Notes: generated from the sequence alone by a model not told the origin. A DNA stretch of 64,000 nt from Rhizobium sp. Q54 (GCA_945860165.1 CAMAPL010000011.1:1-64000); one strand, 5' to 3'. Counted from the stretch's first letter, positions 53,712 through 63,941 are shown. Numbers and translations are program-made.

Positions 53712-55145
53712 TCAGGGTTTTTTGACGGTTTGGGGCGTCGTCACCGGCCCGGCCAAAGGCTTCTCAGCCGACTGGGTGGCCGGGATGGACGCAGGCGGAG
53801 TGGCCGGCGGTCGCACCGGCGGACGGGCTACCATTGGCGCGGGGCGGCCATCAGACGGCGTGCCGGCGATCACCACCGTCAGCTTGGCCGGATCGTAAAG
53901 CCGTTTGGCCACCCGCCGCACATCGGCCAGGGTCACGGCCTGGATCAGCGCATTGCGCCGCGCGACATAACCGATATCCAGATTCTGGCGCTGGAAGGCG
54001 CCGAGCTGCGAGGCCGTGCCGCCATTAGAGGCAAAGGCCATCGGGAAAGATCCGGTAAGATAGGTCTTGGCATCATCCAGCTCGGTCTGGGTGGGGCCGT
54101 CCTTGGCGAAAGTGGCCATCGTGTCCTTGACCACCTGCACGGTCTGGGTGATCGCATTGGCGCGGGTGGCGACTGATCCCATCATCACGCTGGCCTTGCT
54201 ATAGGCGGTCAGCGAGGTGGAGACGCCATAGGTCAGCCCGCGCTTGACGCGGACTTCGTCGGTCAGGCGCGAGGAAAAGCCGCCGCCGCCCAGGATATAA
54301 TTGGCAACATAACCGGGAATGAAATCGGGATCGGCGCGCATGATTCCGGGCAGCCCGAAAACAGCGGTGGGCTGCGGCACCGGCAGCGGCACGATCAGCA
54401 CCCCCGGCCGGCCCAGCCGCCCGATATTGGGCAGCGCCGGCACGGCATGGTTGGAGACCGGCTTGAAGGTGGCGGCCAGCAATTTGGTGAGCGCCGGCTT
54501 GGTGATGTCGCCGGCCACCGCCACTTTCAGTCCATTGGTCACCCAATGTTTGCGGGCAAAGGCCCGCAGATCGGCGGCGGTGATGCTGGAAATGGCGCCG
54601 AACTCGCCGATACTGGCATGGCCATAGGGATGGACGCCGAAAAAGGCGCTGGTAAAGGCACGGCCCGCCACCCGGGGCGGCTCGGCCTGGTCCTGTTGCA
54701 GCACCTGGATGATCTGGGTGCGCACCCGCGCCAAGGCATCGGCCTCGAAGCGCGGCTTGGTCAGCGCCATCTGCAGCAGGCGCATCGCCTCGGGCACATT
54801 TTCCTTGAGCGTGGTGATGGAAATCACCAGATGGTCGCGGTCGGCCCGCGCCGAAAAACCGATGGCGCGGTTGGCCACGGCTTCGTGGAACGCCTTGGAG
54901 CTGAGATTGCCCGCGCCTTCGTCCATCATCGAGGCGGCAAAGGAGGCAAGCCCCGCCTTGCCGGCTGGATCATAGGCCGAACCCGCCGGCAGCGAGATAC
55001 TGAAGGCAATTACGGGAACGGTGTGGTCTTCAGCGAACCAGACCGTCGCGTTTTTGCCCAGATCGATATTCTCGATCGTGGCGGCTCGCACAGGAGCAGC
55101 GGTAAGAAACGCAAAAGCGAAAGCGCAAAGAACGCGGCGGATCAT
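53712..55145 (-). CDS. M16 peptidase family protein, non-catalytic subunit type
   Basis: 477 residues from the ATG at 55145, overlapping the upstream M16 gene by ATGA. A Sec signal ends at RAATIE. The M16 fold is present ([32 protein letters not shown]), but the HxxEH zinc motif is absent, as in the inactive partner of bacterial two-subunit M16 proteases. The C-terminal half has [13 protein letters not shown] and [28 protein letters not shown] Pro/Thr-rich tail follows. Confidence 0.9.
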   Translation of the reverse strand: MIRRVLCAFAFAFLTAAPVRAATIENIDLGKNATVWFAEDHTVPVIAFSISLPAGSAYDPAGKAGLASFAASMMDEGAGNLSSKAFHEAVANRAIGFSARADRDHLVISITTLKENVPEAMRLLQMALTKPRFEADALARVRTQIIQVLQQDQAEPPRVAGRAFTSAFFGVHPYGHASIGEFGAISSITAADLRAFARKHWVTNGLKVAVAGDITKPALTKLLAATFKPVSNHAVPALPNIGRLGRPGVLIVPLPVPQPTAVFGLPGIMRADPDFIPGYVANYILGGGGFSSRLTDEVRVKRGLTYGVSTSLTAYSKASVMMGSVATRANAITQTVQVVKDTMATFAKDGPTQTELDDAKTYLTGSFPMAFASNGGTASQLGAFQRQNLDIGYVARRNALIQAVTLADVRRVAKRLYDPAKLTVVIAGTPSDGRPAPMVARPPVRPPATPPASIPATQSAEKPLAGPVTTPQTVKKP

Positions 55146-56533
55146 TTCGCGCCTCCCGGCAGCAGGTAGGCTGTCACCGCCTGGTTGCGCGAAAGGCTCT
55201 GTGCCGCGCGGCGCACATTCTCGGCAGAGACGGCACGGATGCGCGCCGGCCATTCATTGACGTCGTCCACCGTCAATCCGATCGACAGCGCCTGGCCATA
55301 GGCCATGGCCAGCGCCATCTGGCTGTCGCGGCGATAGGTAACGCTGGCCACCAGGCCGGTCTTGGCGCGGGTCAGATCGGCACCCTCTGGCAGATTGCTG
55401 CGGGTCGATTGCAAGACCTGGTCGACCGCCTTTTCCAGCGCCTGCAGGCTGACGCCCGGGCGCGGCACGGCATAGACCGAGAACAAGCCCGCATCGCGGT
55501 TGTTGCCATCATAGCCGGCGCCCGCATCGCTGGCGAGTTTCTTCTGTTCCACCAGCACGCGATACAAGGTCGATGTCTGGCCACCGCCCAGGAGCTGGCC
55601 ATAAGTTTCCAGTGCTTGGGCCTGGCCTGGGCGACCCTGCGCATAGGACGGCACGCGATAGATCCGCGAGAAGATCGGCACCCGTGCATCGGCGCGGGTG
55701 ATGGTCATGCGGGTTTCCGCCAGGCGCGGCGGCTCGGCAGCTTCGGCGCGGGGCTCAAGGTTGCGCGCCGGCAGCTTGCCATAGGCGTCCTGCGCCATCT
55801 TGCGCACGTCTTCGGGCGTGACATCGCCCGCCACCACCAGGATGGCGTTGTTGGGCGCATAGTGCGCATTGTAGAAACGCTGCGCCGAGACGCGGTCGAT
55901 GCGGCGGATCTCTTCGGCCCAGCCGATCACCGGCCGGCCATAAGGATGGGTGAGGTGCAGCGCGGCGCGCATCTGTTCGTTCATCAGTGACTGGGGATCG
56001 CTCTCCACCCGCATGCGGCGCTCTTCCAGCACCACGTCGCGCTCCGGACCCACGCTGGCATCGGTCAGGATCAGGTTGGTAAGACGGTCGGCTTCCAGCC
56101 GCATCACCAGCGGCAGCCGGTCCTTGGCGATCTGCTCGTAATAGGCGGTGTAGTCATGGCTGGTGAAGGCGTTGAGCTCGCCGCCATTCTTGGCGACGGT
56201 CTGCGAGAAAAGATCGCCGGGCACCGACTTGGTACCCCGGAACATCATATGCTCGAAGAAATGCGCGATGCCCGAGATGCCGGGCGGATCGTCCACGCCA
56301 CCGACCCGAAACCACAACATCTGAGTCACAACCGGCGCACGATGATCGGGGATCACCAGCACCTGCATGCCGTTCTGCAGGGCGAACTGGAAAGTGTTGT
56401 TACCGGTCTGGCGCGGATTGACCGGCGCCAGCGCCGACAATTTGCTGCGGTCTTGCGACTGCGCCAAAGCCGCGAAGGGCGCGGCGGCAATCAGACAGGC
56501 GGCGGCAAAGGTCGCGAGTCTAGAACCAGTCAA
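55142..56533 (-). CDS. M16 zinc peptidase, catalytic subunit
   Basis: 463 residues if it starts at TTG 56533, which overlaps the end of the DUF3035 gene and is followed at once by a Sec signal (LATFAAACLIAAAPFAALAQ). The ORF track start lies inside the upstream gene and gives a non-protein-like N-terminus. The zinc site is HFFEH in GIAHFFEHMMFRGTK with the distal glutamate in VLEERRMRVESDP. It should form a heterodimer with the next gene's product in the periplasm. Confidence 0.9.
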   Translation of the reverse strand: MTGSRLATFAAACLIAAAPFAALAQSQDRSKLSALAPVNPRQTGNNTFQFALQNGMQVLVIPDHRAPVVTQMLWFRVGGVDDPPGISGIAHFFEHMMFRGTKSVPGDLFSQTVAKNGGELNAFTSHDYTAYYEQIAKDRLPLVMRLEADRLTNLILTDASVGPERDVVLEERRMRVESDPQSLMNEQMRAALHLTHPYGRPVIGWAEEIRRIDRVSAQRFYNAHYAPNNAILVVAGDVTPEDVRKMAQDAYGKLPARNLEPRAEAAEPPRLAETRMTITRADARVPIFSRIYRVPSYAQGRPGQAQALETYGQLLGGGQTSTLYRVLVEQKKLASDAGAGYDGNNRDAGLFSVYAVPRPGVSLQALEKAVDQVLQSTRSNLPEGADLTRAKTGLVASVTYRRDSQMALAMAYGQALSIGLTVDDVNEWPARIRAVSAENVRRAAQSLSRNQAVTAYLLPGGAK

Positions 56534-57068
56534 ACCAGCCGCCGCTCTCTTCTTTTTTAGGTGCTGCGGTCGCGGTGGTTCTGCGTCCGCTGCGCGTGGT
56601 GGTGGTGAAGGCCGCGTCGGCATTGACCGGCTGGCCGGTGTCGCGCGTGGCGTTGGTGCGCAGGATGCGGTCGGTGAAGCTGCGGTCGGCATTCTGCCGG
56701 GCGCGTTCCTCGGCGCCCAGGCGGGCGCGCACCGCCGGATCGCTGTTCTGCGACCCGGCATTGGCCAGCAGCAGCTTTTCGGAGAGCGAATAATTGCCGC
56801 GCATGCCATTGGCCACGGTCTGGGGATCGGAATTGTTGAACAGCGCCTGCTGGGCGTTGCTAGACGGGTCCAGCGTATTGGCCGGCGGCGCGCCGGGCAA
56901 CGGCGGACGCAGGTTGAAGTCGGGCGGAATCACCAGCGGCGCCTTGGTGCTGACGGCGAACTCATCGGGCGATTTCTTTTGCAGACCCGCCAGGTCGCGC
57001 ATGGCGCTACAACCGGCCAAGACAAATCCGCACAAAGCCACGGCCAGCGCCGCGTTCAAACGTCTCAT
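56520..57068 (-). CDS. DUF3035 lipoprotein (BamF-type)
   Basis: 182 residues from MRRLNAAL at 57068 (an ATG at 57080 overlapping the lspA stop is possible). The lipobox is LAGC. The following KKSPDEFAVSTKAPLVIPPDFNLRPP is the DUF3035 hallmark. Relatives have been found with the outer-membrane assembly machinery in alphaproteobacteria. It is coupled to lspA, whose product would mature it. Confidence 0.87.
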   Translation of the reverse strand: MRRLNAALAVALCGFVLAGCSAMRDLAGLQKKSPDEFAVSTKAPLVIPPDFNLRPPLPGAPPANTLDPSSNAQQALFNNSDPQTVANGMRGNYSLSEKLLLANAGSQNSDPAVRARLGAEERARQNADRSFTDRILRTNATRDTGQPVNADAAFTTTTRSGRRTTATAAPKKEESGGWFDWF

Positions 57069-57076
57069 TTCAAACC

Positions 57077-57583
57077 TCATGGACCATGCTCCGGCGGCGT
57101 TTCGGGCTTGACCACATCATAGATGATGGCCCCGGCGCCCAGTGTAATCGCCAGATCGGCTATATTGAAAACATACCAGTCATAGCCGAAGCCGTAAAAG
57201 TGGAAAAAATCCGCCACCTTGCCGTAGATGACCCGGTCCACCAGATTGTTCCCCAGCGCCCCCCCGATAATCAGCCCATAGCCGATGGCCAGGGACCGGC
57301 TGGTGGCGCTCCACAAAAGCCAGCTCAGCACGGCCACGGCGACCACCGACAGGCCGATCAGCAGGAAAGTTCCCAGCCGCCCCGAAGCCGGAAACAGGCC
57401 GTAGGAAATGCCCGGGTTCCACACCATTACAAGGTCGAAAAATGGCAAAATCGGGACGTTCTCGCCCGGCCCCATCTGGGCGAAGCCCAGGCCATAGAGC
57501 ATCAGCAGCTTGGTACCCTGGTCAGCGGCCAGGGCCAGTGCGGCGGCAATCAGGCCCGCCTCGCGCGGCTGGAGCGCGGTCAT
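57077..57583 (-). CDS. lspA: Lipoprotein signal peptidase (signal peptidase II)
   Basis: 168 residues from the ATG at 57583, overlapping the ileS stop (ATGA). Four membrane helices and the two catalytic aspartates, in GNNLVDRVIYGKVADFFHF and VFNIADLAITLG. It cleaves prolipoprotein signals after lipid attachment. Confidence 0.95.
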   Translation of the reverse strand: MTALQPREAGLIAAALALAADQGTKLLMLYGLGFAQMGPGENVPILPFFDLVMVWNPGISYGLFPASGRLGTFLLIGLSVVAVAVLSWLLWSATSRSLAIGYGLIIGGALGNNLVDRVIYGKVADFFHFYGFGYDWYVFNIADLAITLGAGAIIYDVVKPETPPEHGP

Positions 57584-60498
57584 GCCGGCACCGTATTGCT
57601 GGCGGCCACCGCAGCTGTGCAGCGGTGGCAGAGATGTGTCTGGGGGTGGGTCTCTTCCAGCACCATCCAGCAGCGGGCGCATTTTTCACCCGAGGCATTA
57701 GCAAAATATGCCTGAACTCCCGGCACGCCTTGGACAAAGAACATTTCTTTATCTTCAATAACCTTGGCAAGATCTTGAAGTAGCCCAACTGTAACAGCAG
57801 ACGTTATGGCGATCTCAGCCATATCAATTTGTTCGAAAAGCTCTTGGTCGCTTGCTTCGGTCAGGCACAAAATAGGAGCAGCTTCTAGGCTCGAACCGAT
57901 TTCTTTTTTAGCACGAGCAACCTCCAGCACGCCGGTGACGACACGGCGAAGTTCGCGAATGCGGGTCCACTTCTTGACCAGATCGGGATTGGCCCACTTC
58001 TTCGGCGCGGGAAGGAAATCGTTCAGGTGAACGCTTGCGCCCATACCGAAACGCAGGGTCCAGGCTTCTTCCATGGTGAAGCAGAGGATAGGCGCGAACC
58101 AGGTGACGATACGGCGGAAGATTTCGTCGGTGACGGTGCGGGTACTTCGGCGGCGCACGCCGTCCTTGGGATCGCAATAGAGCGTATCCTTGCGGATATC
58201 GAAATAGAAGGCCGACAGGTCGTTGGTGCAGAAATTGAACAGGGTGGAGTTCACCAGCCCGAAATCGAATGCCTCATAGGCTTTGCGGACCGTGGCATCG
58301 AGCTCGGCCAGTCGCGCCAGCATGAAGCGTTCCAGCTCTGGCATCTGGGAATGATCGATGCGTTCCTTCTCGTCAAAACCCGCCAGATTGGCCAGCATGA
58401 AACGGATGGTATTGCGCAAGCGGCGATAGGCATCGACATTGGCCTTGATGATGTCATCGCCGATGCGCAGGTCTTCGGTGAAATCGGAACTGGCCGCCCA
58501 CAGCCGCAAAATCTCCGCGCCATTCTTTTCCGCGATTACCTGCGGCGCCAGAGTATTGCCCAGCGACTTGGACATTTTGCGGCCATCCTTGTCGAGGACG
58601 AAGCCGTGGGTCAGCACGCCGCGATAGGGCGCATGGCCGCTGGTGCCGACGCTTTCCAGCAGCGACGACTGGAACCAGCCGCGATGCTGGTCCGAGCCTT
58701 CCAGATACAGATCGGCGCGCTCGGCCCTGGGCCAATTCGGGTCGATGGGATTTTCCACCACAAAAACATGGGTCGAACCAGAATCGAACCAGACATCCAG
58801 GATGTCGGTCACCTGCTCGTAATCGTCGGGGTTGCGCCCTTCGCCCAGGAAGCGCGCGGGCGGCGAGGTGAACCAGGCATCGGCGCCTTCGGCCTCAAAC
58901 GCCTGTTCGATGCGGCGGAAGACATCCTTGTCGTTCAACACCACGCCCGACTTCTTTTCGACAAAGATCGCCAGCGGCACGCCCCAGGCGCGCTGGCGCG
59001 ATAGAACCCAGTCGGGCCGGCTTTCCACCATCGAGCCGATACGGTTCTGACCGCGCGGCGGATACCATTGGGTTTCGCCAATGGCTTTCAGCGCCAGCTC
59101 ACGCAGCGTCTTGCCGTCATGAAAAACCTTGTCGATGGCGACGAACCATTGCGGCGTGGCGCGGAAGATCACCGGCGCCTTGGACCGCCAGCTATGTGGA
59201 TAGGAATGGCGCAATGTGCCCTTGGCCAGCAGCTTGCCATGGGCGATCAGTTCCTTGATCACCGCACCATTGGCGTCGCCGTCCTTGCCTTCCGGCGTCA
59301 GGATGCGCTTGCCCGCGAACACCGGTACATGCGGCGCATAGGAACCGTCGGGCTGTATCATGCTGAAGGCTTCGGGATTCTTGCGCGGATAGTCGCGGTG
59401 GGCGCCCACCAGCAATTCGAAATCGTCTTCGCCGTGGCCCGGCGCGTTGTGCACAAAGCCGGTGCCGGTATCGGCGGTGACAAAACCGGCCGGCAGCACC
59501 GGCACTTCGAACGTATAGCCGACACTGCGCAGCGGATGCGCCGCCACCAGCGACTTGAGTTCATCCGCCGGCACGGTGCGCACGCGGCTCAGCATCATCT
59601 TGGCGTTCTTCGCCACCTGCTCGGCCAGGGTATCGGCCAGCAGCAAATGCTCGCTGGGCCGGGCCAGGGAACCGTCGCTGGCGTCCGCGACCTCATAAAG
59701 GCCGTAGGAAATCTCCGGCGAGAAGGCGATGGCGCGATTGCCCGGGATGGTCCAGGGCGTGGTGGTCCAGATCACAATGAAGCTGCGCGCCAGTTCTGGC
59801 GAGGACTTCACCAGCGGGAATTTCACATAAATCGTGGGCGACTGTTTCTCGTGATACTCGACCTCGGCATCGGCCAGCGCGGTCTTCTCCACCGGCGACC
59901 ACATCACCGGGCGGAAGCCGCGATACAGAAGACCATTTTCCACGAACTTCATCGCCTCGCGCGCGATCGCCGCCTCGGCCTTGAAGTTCATGGTGGTGTA
60001 GGGATGGGCGAAATCGCCGATCTGGCCCAGCCGCTGGATCTGTTCGCGCTGCACATTCAGCCAGTGGCCGGCGAATTTGCGGCATTCGTGGCGCAGCTCG
60101 TCCTTGGGGATCTCGTCCTTGTTGCGGCCCTGGGCGCGAAACGCCTCCTCGACCTTCCATTCGATGGGAAGGCCGTGACAGTCCCAGCCCGGAACATAGG
60201 GCGCGTCCTTGCCCAACATTCCCTGACTGCGGACGACGAAATCCTTCAGGATGTGGTTCAGGCCAGTGCCCGAATGAATGTCGCCATTGGCGTAGATCGG
60301 GCCGTCATGCAGCACGAAAAGCGGGCGGCCCTTGGCCCGTGCCCGAAGCTTTGCGTACAGGTCCATTTCCGCCCAGCGCGCCAGCCATCTGGGCTCGGCC
60401 TCAGGCAGACCCGCCTTCATGGGAAAATCGGTGGCGGGCAGGAATAGAGTCGCCCGGTAATCGTGGGATTCAGCGGGTTTTTCAGGAGTTTCAGACAT
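57580..60498 (-). CDS. ileS: Isoleucyl-tRNA synthetase
   Basis: 972 residues. The KMSKS motif is intact (GRKMSKSLGNTLAPQ), GWDCHGLPIEWKVEE and the editing domain are present, and a C-terminal zinc finger CARCW...CHRC ends the protein. The HIGH motif position reads IHSGTGLNH instead of HIGH, keeping the first His and the Gly. The ileS-lspA overlap is standard. Confidence 0.96.
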   Translation of the reverse strand: MSETPEKPAESHDYRATLFLPATDFPMKAGLPEAEPRWLARWAEMDLYAKLRARAKGRPLFVLHDGPIYANGDIHSGTGLNHILKDFVVRSQGMLGKDAPYVPGWDCHGLPIEWKVEEAFRAQGRNKDEIPKDELRHECRKFAGHWLNVQREQIQRLGQIGDFAHPYTTMNFKAEAAIAREAMKFVENGLLYRGFRPVMWSPVEKTALADAEVEYHEKQSPTIYVKFPLVKSSPELARSFIVIWTTTPWTIPGNRAIAFSPEISYGLYEVADASDGSLARPSEHLLLADTLAEQVAKNAKMMLSRVRTVPADELKSLVAAHPLRSVGYTFEVPVLPAGFVTADTGTGFVHNAPGHGEDDFELLVGAHRDYPRKNPEAFSMIQPDGSYAPHVPVFAGKRILTPEGKDGDANGAVIKELIAHGKLLAKGTLRHSYPHSWRSKAPVIFRATPQWFVAIDKVFHDGKTLRELALKAIGETQWYPPRGQNRIGSMVESRPDWVLSRQRAWGVPLAIFVEKKSGVVLNDKDVFRRIEQAFEAEGADAWFTSPPARFLGEGRNPDDYEQVTDILDVWFDSGSTHVFVVENPIDPNWPRAERADLYLEGSDQHRGWFQSSLLESVGTSGHAPYRGVLTHGFVLDKDGRKMSKSLGNTLAPQVIAEKNGAEILRLWAASSDFTEDLRIGDDIIKANVDAYRRLRNTIRFMLANLAGFDEKERIDHSQMPELERFMLARLAELDATVRKAYEAFDFGLVNSTLFNFCTNDLSAFYFDIRKDTLYCDPKDGVRRRSTRTVTDEIFRRIVTWFAPILCFTMEEAWTLRFGMGASVHLNDFLPAPKKWANPDLVKKWTRIRELRRVVTGVLEVARAKKEIGSSLEAAPILCLTEASDQELFEQIDMAEIAITSAVTVGLLQDLAKVIEDKEMFFVQGVPGVQAYFANASGEKCARCWMVLEETHPQTHLCHRCTAAVAASNTVPA

Positions 60499-60537
60499 GG
60501 GTGACCGCTTCTAACAGGGGTACCCGGAACCGTCCAG

Positions 60538-61485
60538 TTAAGGCGTTTTGGCGAGGATTTCCCGCGCCTTGGCGGCATCGGCACCGATCTGGGCGATCAG
60601 CGCCTCGAGGCTGGGGAATTTCGCCTCGGCGCGGATCCAGCTCACCAGCTCGACCGAGAGGTATTTGCCGTACAGGTCGCCATCGAAATCGAACAGATGG
60701 GTTTCCATCAGCGGCACGTTCACCTGGTACATCGGTCGGATGCCGAAATTGGCGACGCCGTCATGGCGCGACACCACCCTGTCATTGTCCAGGATACTCA
60801 CCCGCACCGCATAGACGCCGAAGGCCGGCGCCAGGCAGTGACCCAGATGCATGTTGGCGGTGGGAAAGCCCATGGTGCGGCCCCGCGCATCGCCATGCTC
60901 GACCCGCGCTTCCACCGCCCACCAGTGACCCAGCAGCCGCGCCGCCTCTTCCGGCTTGGCCGCCTTCAGCAGCTGGCGAATCAGGGTGGAGGAAATTTTC
61001 TCGGCGCCGGACGCCGTGACGGTGTCGAAAGCGGTGAGGGTGAAGCCCTCCATCTCGCCCATGTAGGACAGCGCCGCCAGGTTTCCGGCGCGGCCCTTGC
61101 CGAATTCAAAATCATGGCCCACCACCACGCCGCTGAGGCTCAGGCCGTCGAGCAACACAGTCTGCACGAAATCCTGCGGGCTGCGGCTTGCCATCTCGCC
61201 GTCGAAGTTGAGCGCGAACAGCGCGTCCACGCCCAGATCGGCCAGCAGCCGTGCCTTGGCGCGCAGCGGCGTGAGGCGAAAACTTTCAGGGCTGGGGCGG
61301 AAATATTCCTGCGGATGCGGCTCGAAGGACAGCACCGCCAGCGGCGCCTTGCGCGCTTCGGCCTGCACCTTAGCTTCCGCGATCAGGGCGCGGTGACCGC
61401 GATGGACCCCGTCGAAATTTCCGACCGCCACCACCGCGCCGCGCAGCCCGGCGGGAACACCCTCGAAATGCCGGAAAATCCGCAA
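60538..61485 (-). CDS. ribF: Bifunctional riboflavin kinase / FAD synthetase
   Basis: 315 residues. The nucleotidyltransferase half starts VAVGNFDGVHRGHRALI; the kinase half has GRTMGFPTANMHLGHCLAPAFGVYAVRV and a closing FPSLEALIAQIGADAAKAREIL. It makes FMN and FAD, needed by the flavin enzymes of the window. It is first in the ribF-ileS-lspA series. Confidence 0.95.
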   Translation of the reverse strand: MRIFRHFEGVPAGLRGAVVAVGNFDGVHRGHRALIAEAKVQAEARKAPLAVLSFEPHPQEYFRPSPESFRLTPLRAKARLLADLGVDALFALNFDGEMASRSPQDFVQTVLLDGLSLSGVVVGHDFEFGKGRAGNLAALSYMGEMEGFTLTAFDTVTASGAEKISSTLIRQLLKAAKPEEAARLLGHWWAVEARVEHGDARGRTMGFPTANMHLGHCLAPAFGVYAVRVSILDNDRVVSRHDGVANFGIRPMYQVNVPLMETHLFDFDGDLYGKYLSVELVSWIRAEAKFPSLEALIAQIGADAAKAREILAKTP

Positions 61486-61487
61486 TG

Positions 61488-61910
61488 CTATTCCTTCGCG
61501 GGACGCCGGGGCGCCAGCACATGCGCCACGGATTCCAGCACCGGCCGGTCATCCACCTTGCAGACACAGTCCAGCACCACAGCACGGCCGTTGACCTCGC
61601 GCACCGTGACCGAGGTGGTCACCGTATCGCCGATACGGACAGGACTTTTGAACACGATGCTGGCGGACACGAAAATCGAACCGGCGCCCGGAAGCTGGGT
61701 CCCGATCACGCCGGAGAGATAGCCAATCGACAGCGCGCCATGCGCCACCCGCCCGCGAAAGATAGTCTTGCGGGCGAAGTCTTCGTCGAAATGCACCGGA
61801 TTCAAGTCGCCGGTGGCTTCGCCGAACATCTGGATGTCGTGCTCGGTGACGGTGCGCAAGATCTGCGCCGACAGGCCGGGCTTGAGTTCATCGAGATAGA
61901 CACTGGTCAT
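61488..61910 (-). CDS. MaoC-like dehydratase (R-specific enoyl-CoA hydratase type)
   Basis: 140 residues, the full hot-dog fold. The catalytic pair lies in GEATGDLNPVHFDEDFA and the MaoC motif continues with GRVAHGALSIGYLSGVIGTQLPG. It hydrates trans-2-enoyl-CoA to R-3-hydroxyacyl-CoA, often feeding polyhydroxyalkanoate synthesis. Two bases separate it from ribF and four from the HAD gene, so one transcript is likely. Confidence 0.9.
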   Translation of the reverse strand: MTSVYLDELKPGLSAQILRTVTEHDIQMFGEATGDLNPVHFDEDFARKTIFRGRVAHGALSIGYLSGVIGTQLPGAGSIFVSASIVFKSPVRIGDTVTTSVTVREVNGRAVVLDCVCKVDDRPVLESVAHVLAPRRPAKE

Positions 61911-61914
61911 GGCG

Positions 61915-62790
61915 TTACCATTTCAGGGCACGCGTCGCGGAGCCGGCATGGGCTCCGAAGCGTGCGAACAAGGCGGCAAGATGTTCGGCAGTATAGGTGG
62001 CGACGTCCTCGCCATGAATCCCATCGGCGATGAATAGGACATCCAGCCCCGCGGCATTGGCGCCCCGTATGTCGGTGACCAGCCCGTCGCCCACCGCCAG
62101 CGGCTTTTTGGGAAGTATTAAATTTCCCGCTCCCTGACCGATCGCGGCGGCTGCCGCGGCCAAGGCGGCAGCATAAACTGGCAGGTGCGGCTTGCCGTAA
62201 TAGATGACTGCCCCGCCCAGCGCTTCATACGCCTGGGCCAGGGAGCCGGCGCAATAGAGCAGCCGCGACCCGCGATGCACCACCAGGTCGGGATTGGCGC
62301 AGAGCATAGCCTGCCCCCGCGCCTTCATCGTCGCCAGGATGTCGGCATAGTCGGCGGGCGTCTCGGCCATGTCATCCACCAGCCCGATGCAAAGGACCAG
62401 CTCAGCCTCTTCGAGGCCGGTGCGGCGGATATCCAGTCCGTGGATCATCGGCAGGTCGCGCTCGGGACCGATATAATAAAGAGCTAAAGTTTTGTCGGCA
62501 CTGCGGCGACCCAGTTCGTCACGGGCGGCGCCGCCCGAACTGACAATGGCGTCATAACAGCCGGGCGGTAGGCCGTAGCTGGCGCACTGGGCGGCGACCT
62601 CTTCGGGCACGCGCGGGGCATTGGTCAGCAGCACCACAGGCCCGTGTTTTTCCTTGAAGCGGAACAAGGCGTCGGCGGCGGCGGGGTGGTGGCGCACGCC
62701 ATCATGGATCACGCCCCAGACATCGCAGATCAGCGCGTCATGGCCGGAAGCTATCTCGGAAAGGCCGGAAATCAGGCGGGGAAGGGACAT
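61915..62790 (-). CDS. HAD-superfamily hydrolase, TIGR01459 subclass IIA
   Basis: 291 residues from the ATG at 62790. Motif I is DALICDVWGVIHDG, motif II VVLLTNAPR, and the final aspartates are in LAVGDGLVTDIRGANAAGLDVLFIADG. This NagD-like phosphatase stands beside ribF in many alphaproteobacteria; a role in FMN or a related phosphate ester metabolism has been suggested by context only. Confidence 0.9.
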   Translation of the reverse strand: MSLPRLISGLSEIASGHDALICDVWGVIHDGVRHHPAAADALFRFKEKHGPVVLLTNAPRVPEEVAAQCASYGLPPGCYDAIVSSGGAARDELGRRSADKTLALYYIGPERDLPMIHGLDIRRTGLEEAELVLCIGLVDDMAETPADYADILATMKARGQAMLCANPDLVVHRGSRLLYCAGSLAQAYEALGGAVIYYGKPHLPVYAAALAAAAAAIGQGAGNLILPKKPLAVGDGLVTDIRGANAAGLDVLFIADGIHGEDVATYTAEHLAALFARFGAHAGSATRALKW

Positions 62791-62845
62791 AACAGGCCAA
62801 GCGGTATGCCGCTCTGCCCGCCGGGTCAATGCGGCATCGCGGTGA

Positions 62846-63394
62846 TCAGCCGGCTTTTCTAAATGGCAGGATCGCGGCGGGTTCCAGCGCACTGATCGGC
62901 TTAAGCGAATCCTCGCGCACGGCGCGCGGCTCGCCGAACAGATAGCCCTGGGCATAGTCCACGGCATAGTCCAGCAGCTGCACCACGGTTTTCTCGTCCT
63001 CGACCCGCTCGGCGATCAGGTTGAGGCCATGACGGGTCAGCAGCTTCTTGAAATCTTCCGCCGCGACATAGGCACCGGCGCCGTTCATGCCGCGCGTCAG
63101 GGTGGAAGAGCGCACCTTGAGGTGCCGGAAGCCGATGGCTTTGAGACGCAGGAAATCCAGCTTCAGGGTTTCGACATGGTCCATGCTGAGGGCAAAGCCC
63201 ATCGTGGCCAACGAGGTGAGGTTCTTTTCGCCTTCGATGCCGGCCTGCAGCACCGCATCCTGGCTGAATTCGAAAATGATCTGACCGGCCAGGTCACGGT
63301 TGGTCTGCATATAATCAATGAATTGCGGGAAGAATTCCTTGTCGGCCAGGGTCTCGCCCGAGATGTTGCAGAAGATGCCGATGCCGCGAGGGGC
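62846..63394 (-). pseudogene. EAL-domain gene lacking its 5' part
   Basis: The open frame of 183 codons begins right after TGA 63395-63397 and has only an internal ATG at 63310. It encodes the second half of an EAL domain: GIGIFCNISGETLADKEFF, GQIIFEFSQDAVLQAG, FALSMDHVETLKLDF, LIAERVEDEKTVVQLLDYAVDYAQGYLFGEP. The E-A-L segment and first catalytic residues are missing, so it cannot be an active c-di-GMP phosphodiesterase. The break lies about 100 bases from the CIRCE element of groES, and sequence beyond it is not EAL in any frame. Confidence 0.75.
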
Positions 63395-63499
63395 TCAAAA
63401 ACCTCAAAAATTACCACCCAACCCGGCCTGCCTGGCGCCTCAGTAACCCGCCCGGCCTTGACCGCCGCCCCCAGCCTTCCTAAATATTGGTCGCTACCG

Positions 63500-63526
63500 C
63501 TGGCACTCAGAGAGTGCGAGTGCTGC
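63500..63526 (+). promoter_or_regulatory. CIRCE element (HrcA operator) of groESL
   Basis: GGCACTC-N9-GAGTGCTG matches the CIRCE consensus TTAGCACTC-N9-GAGTGCTAA in all core positions with the exact 9-base spacer. It lies 50 bases before the groES ATG. HrcA binds such sites and represses chaperonin genes until heat stress. hrcA itself is not in the window. Confidence 0.92.
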
Positions 63527-63575
63527 GTTTTGTAAATAATCCAATAAATTCAAATTCTTAAGAAAGAGGATCCCC

Positions 63576-63884
63576 ATGAAATTCCGTCCGCTTGGCGACC
63601 GCGTTGTGGTCCGCCGTATCAAGGAAGATCAGAAAACCGCTGGCGGCATCATCATTCCCGACACCGTCGCGGAGAAACCCCAGGAAGGCCAAATCATCTC
63701 GGTCGGCCCCGGCGCCATCGACGAGAAGACCGGCAAGCGCACCCCGCTGGAAGTGAAGGCTGGCGACTATGTGCTGTTCGGCAAGTGGTCGGGCACCGAG
63801 GTCAAGCTTGATGGCGAGGAGCTCCTGATCATGAAGGAGAGCGACGTCATGGGCGTGCTCGAAGGCAAGAAGGCCAAGAAGTAA
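63576..63884 (+). CDS. groS: Co-chaperonin GroES
   Basis: 102 residues: [31 protein letters not shown], the mobile loop, and the [19 protein letters not shown] end. AAGAGGA precedes the ATG. It caps GroEL for protein folding and is controlled through the CIRCE upstream. Confidence 0.98.
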   Translation: MKFRPLGDRVVVRRIKEDQKTAGGIIIPDTVAEKPQEGQIISVGPGAIDEKTGKRTPLEVKAGDYVLFGKWSGTEVKLDGEELLIMKESDVMGVLEGKKAKK

Positions 63885-63941
63885 GCCGCGCAAGCGCTGA
63901 CTTCCCAACAATCCAAAAACAGAATTCAGGAGACTAAGACA

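Noticed and set aside
59068-60447. 459-residue plus-strand ORF antisense to ileS
   Set aside because: Shadow of a housekeeping gene; no start context.
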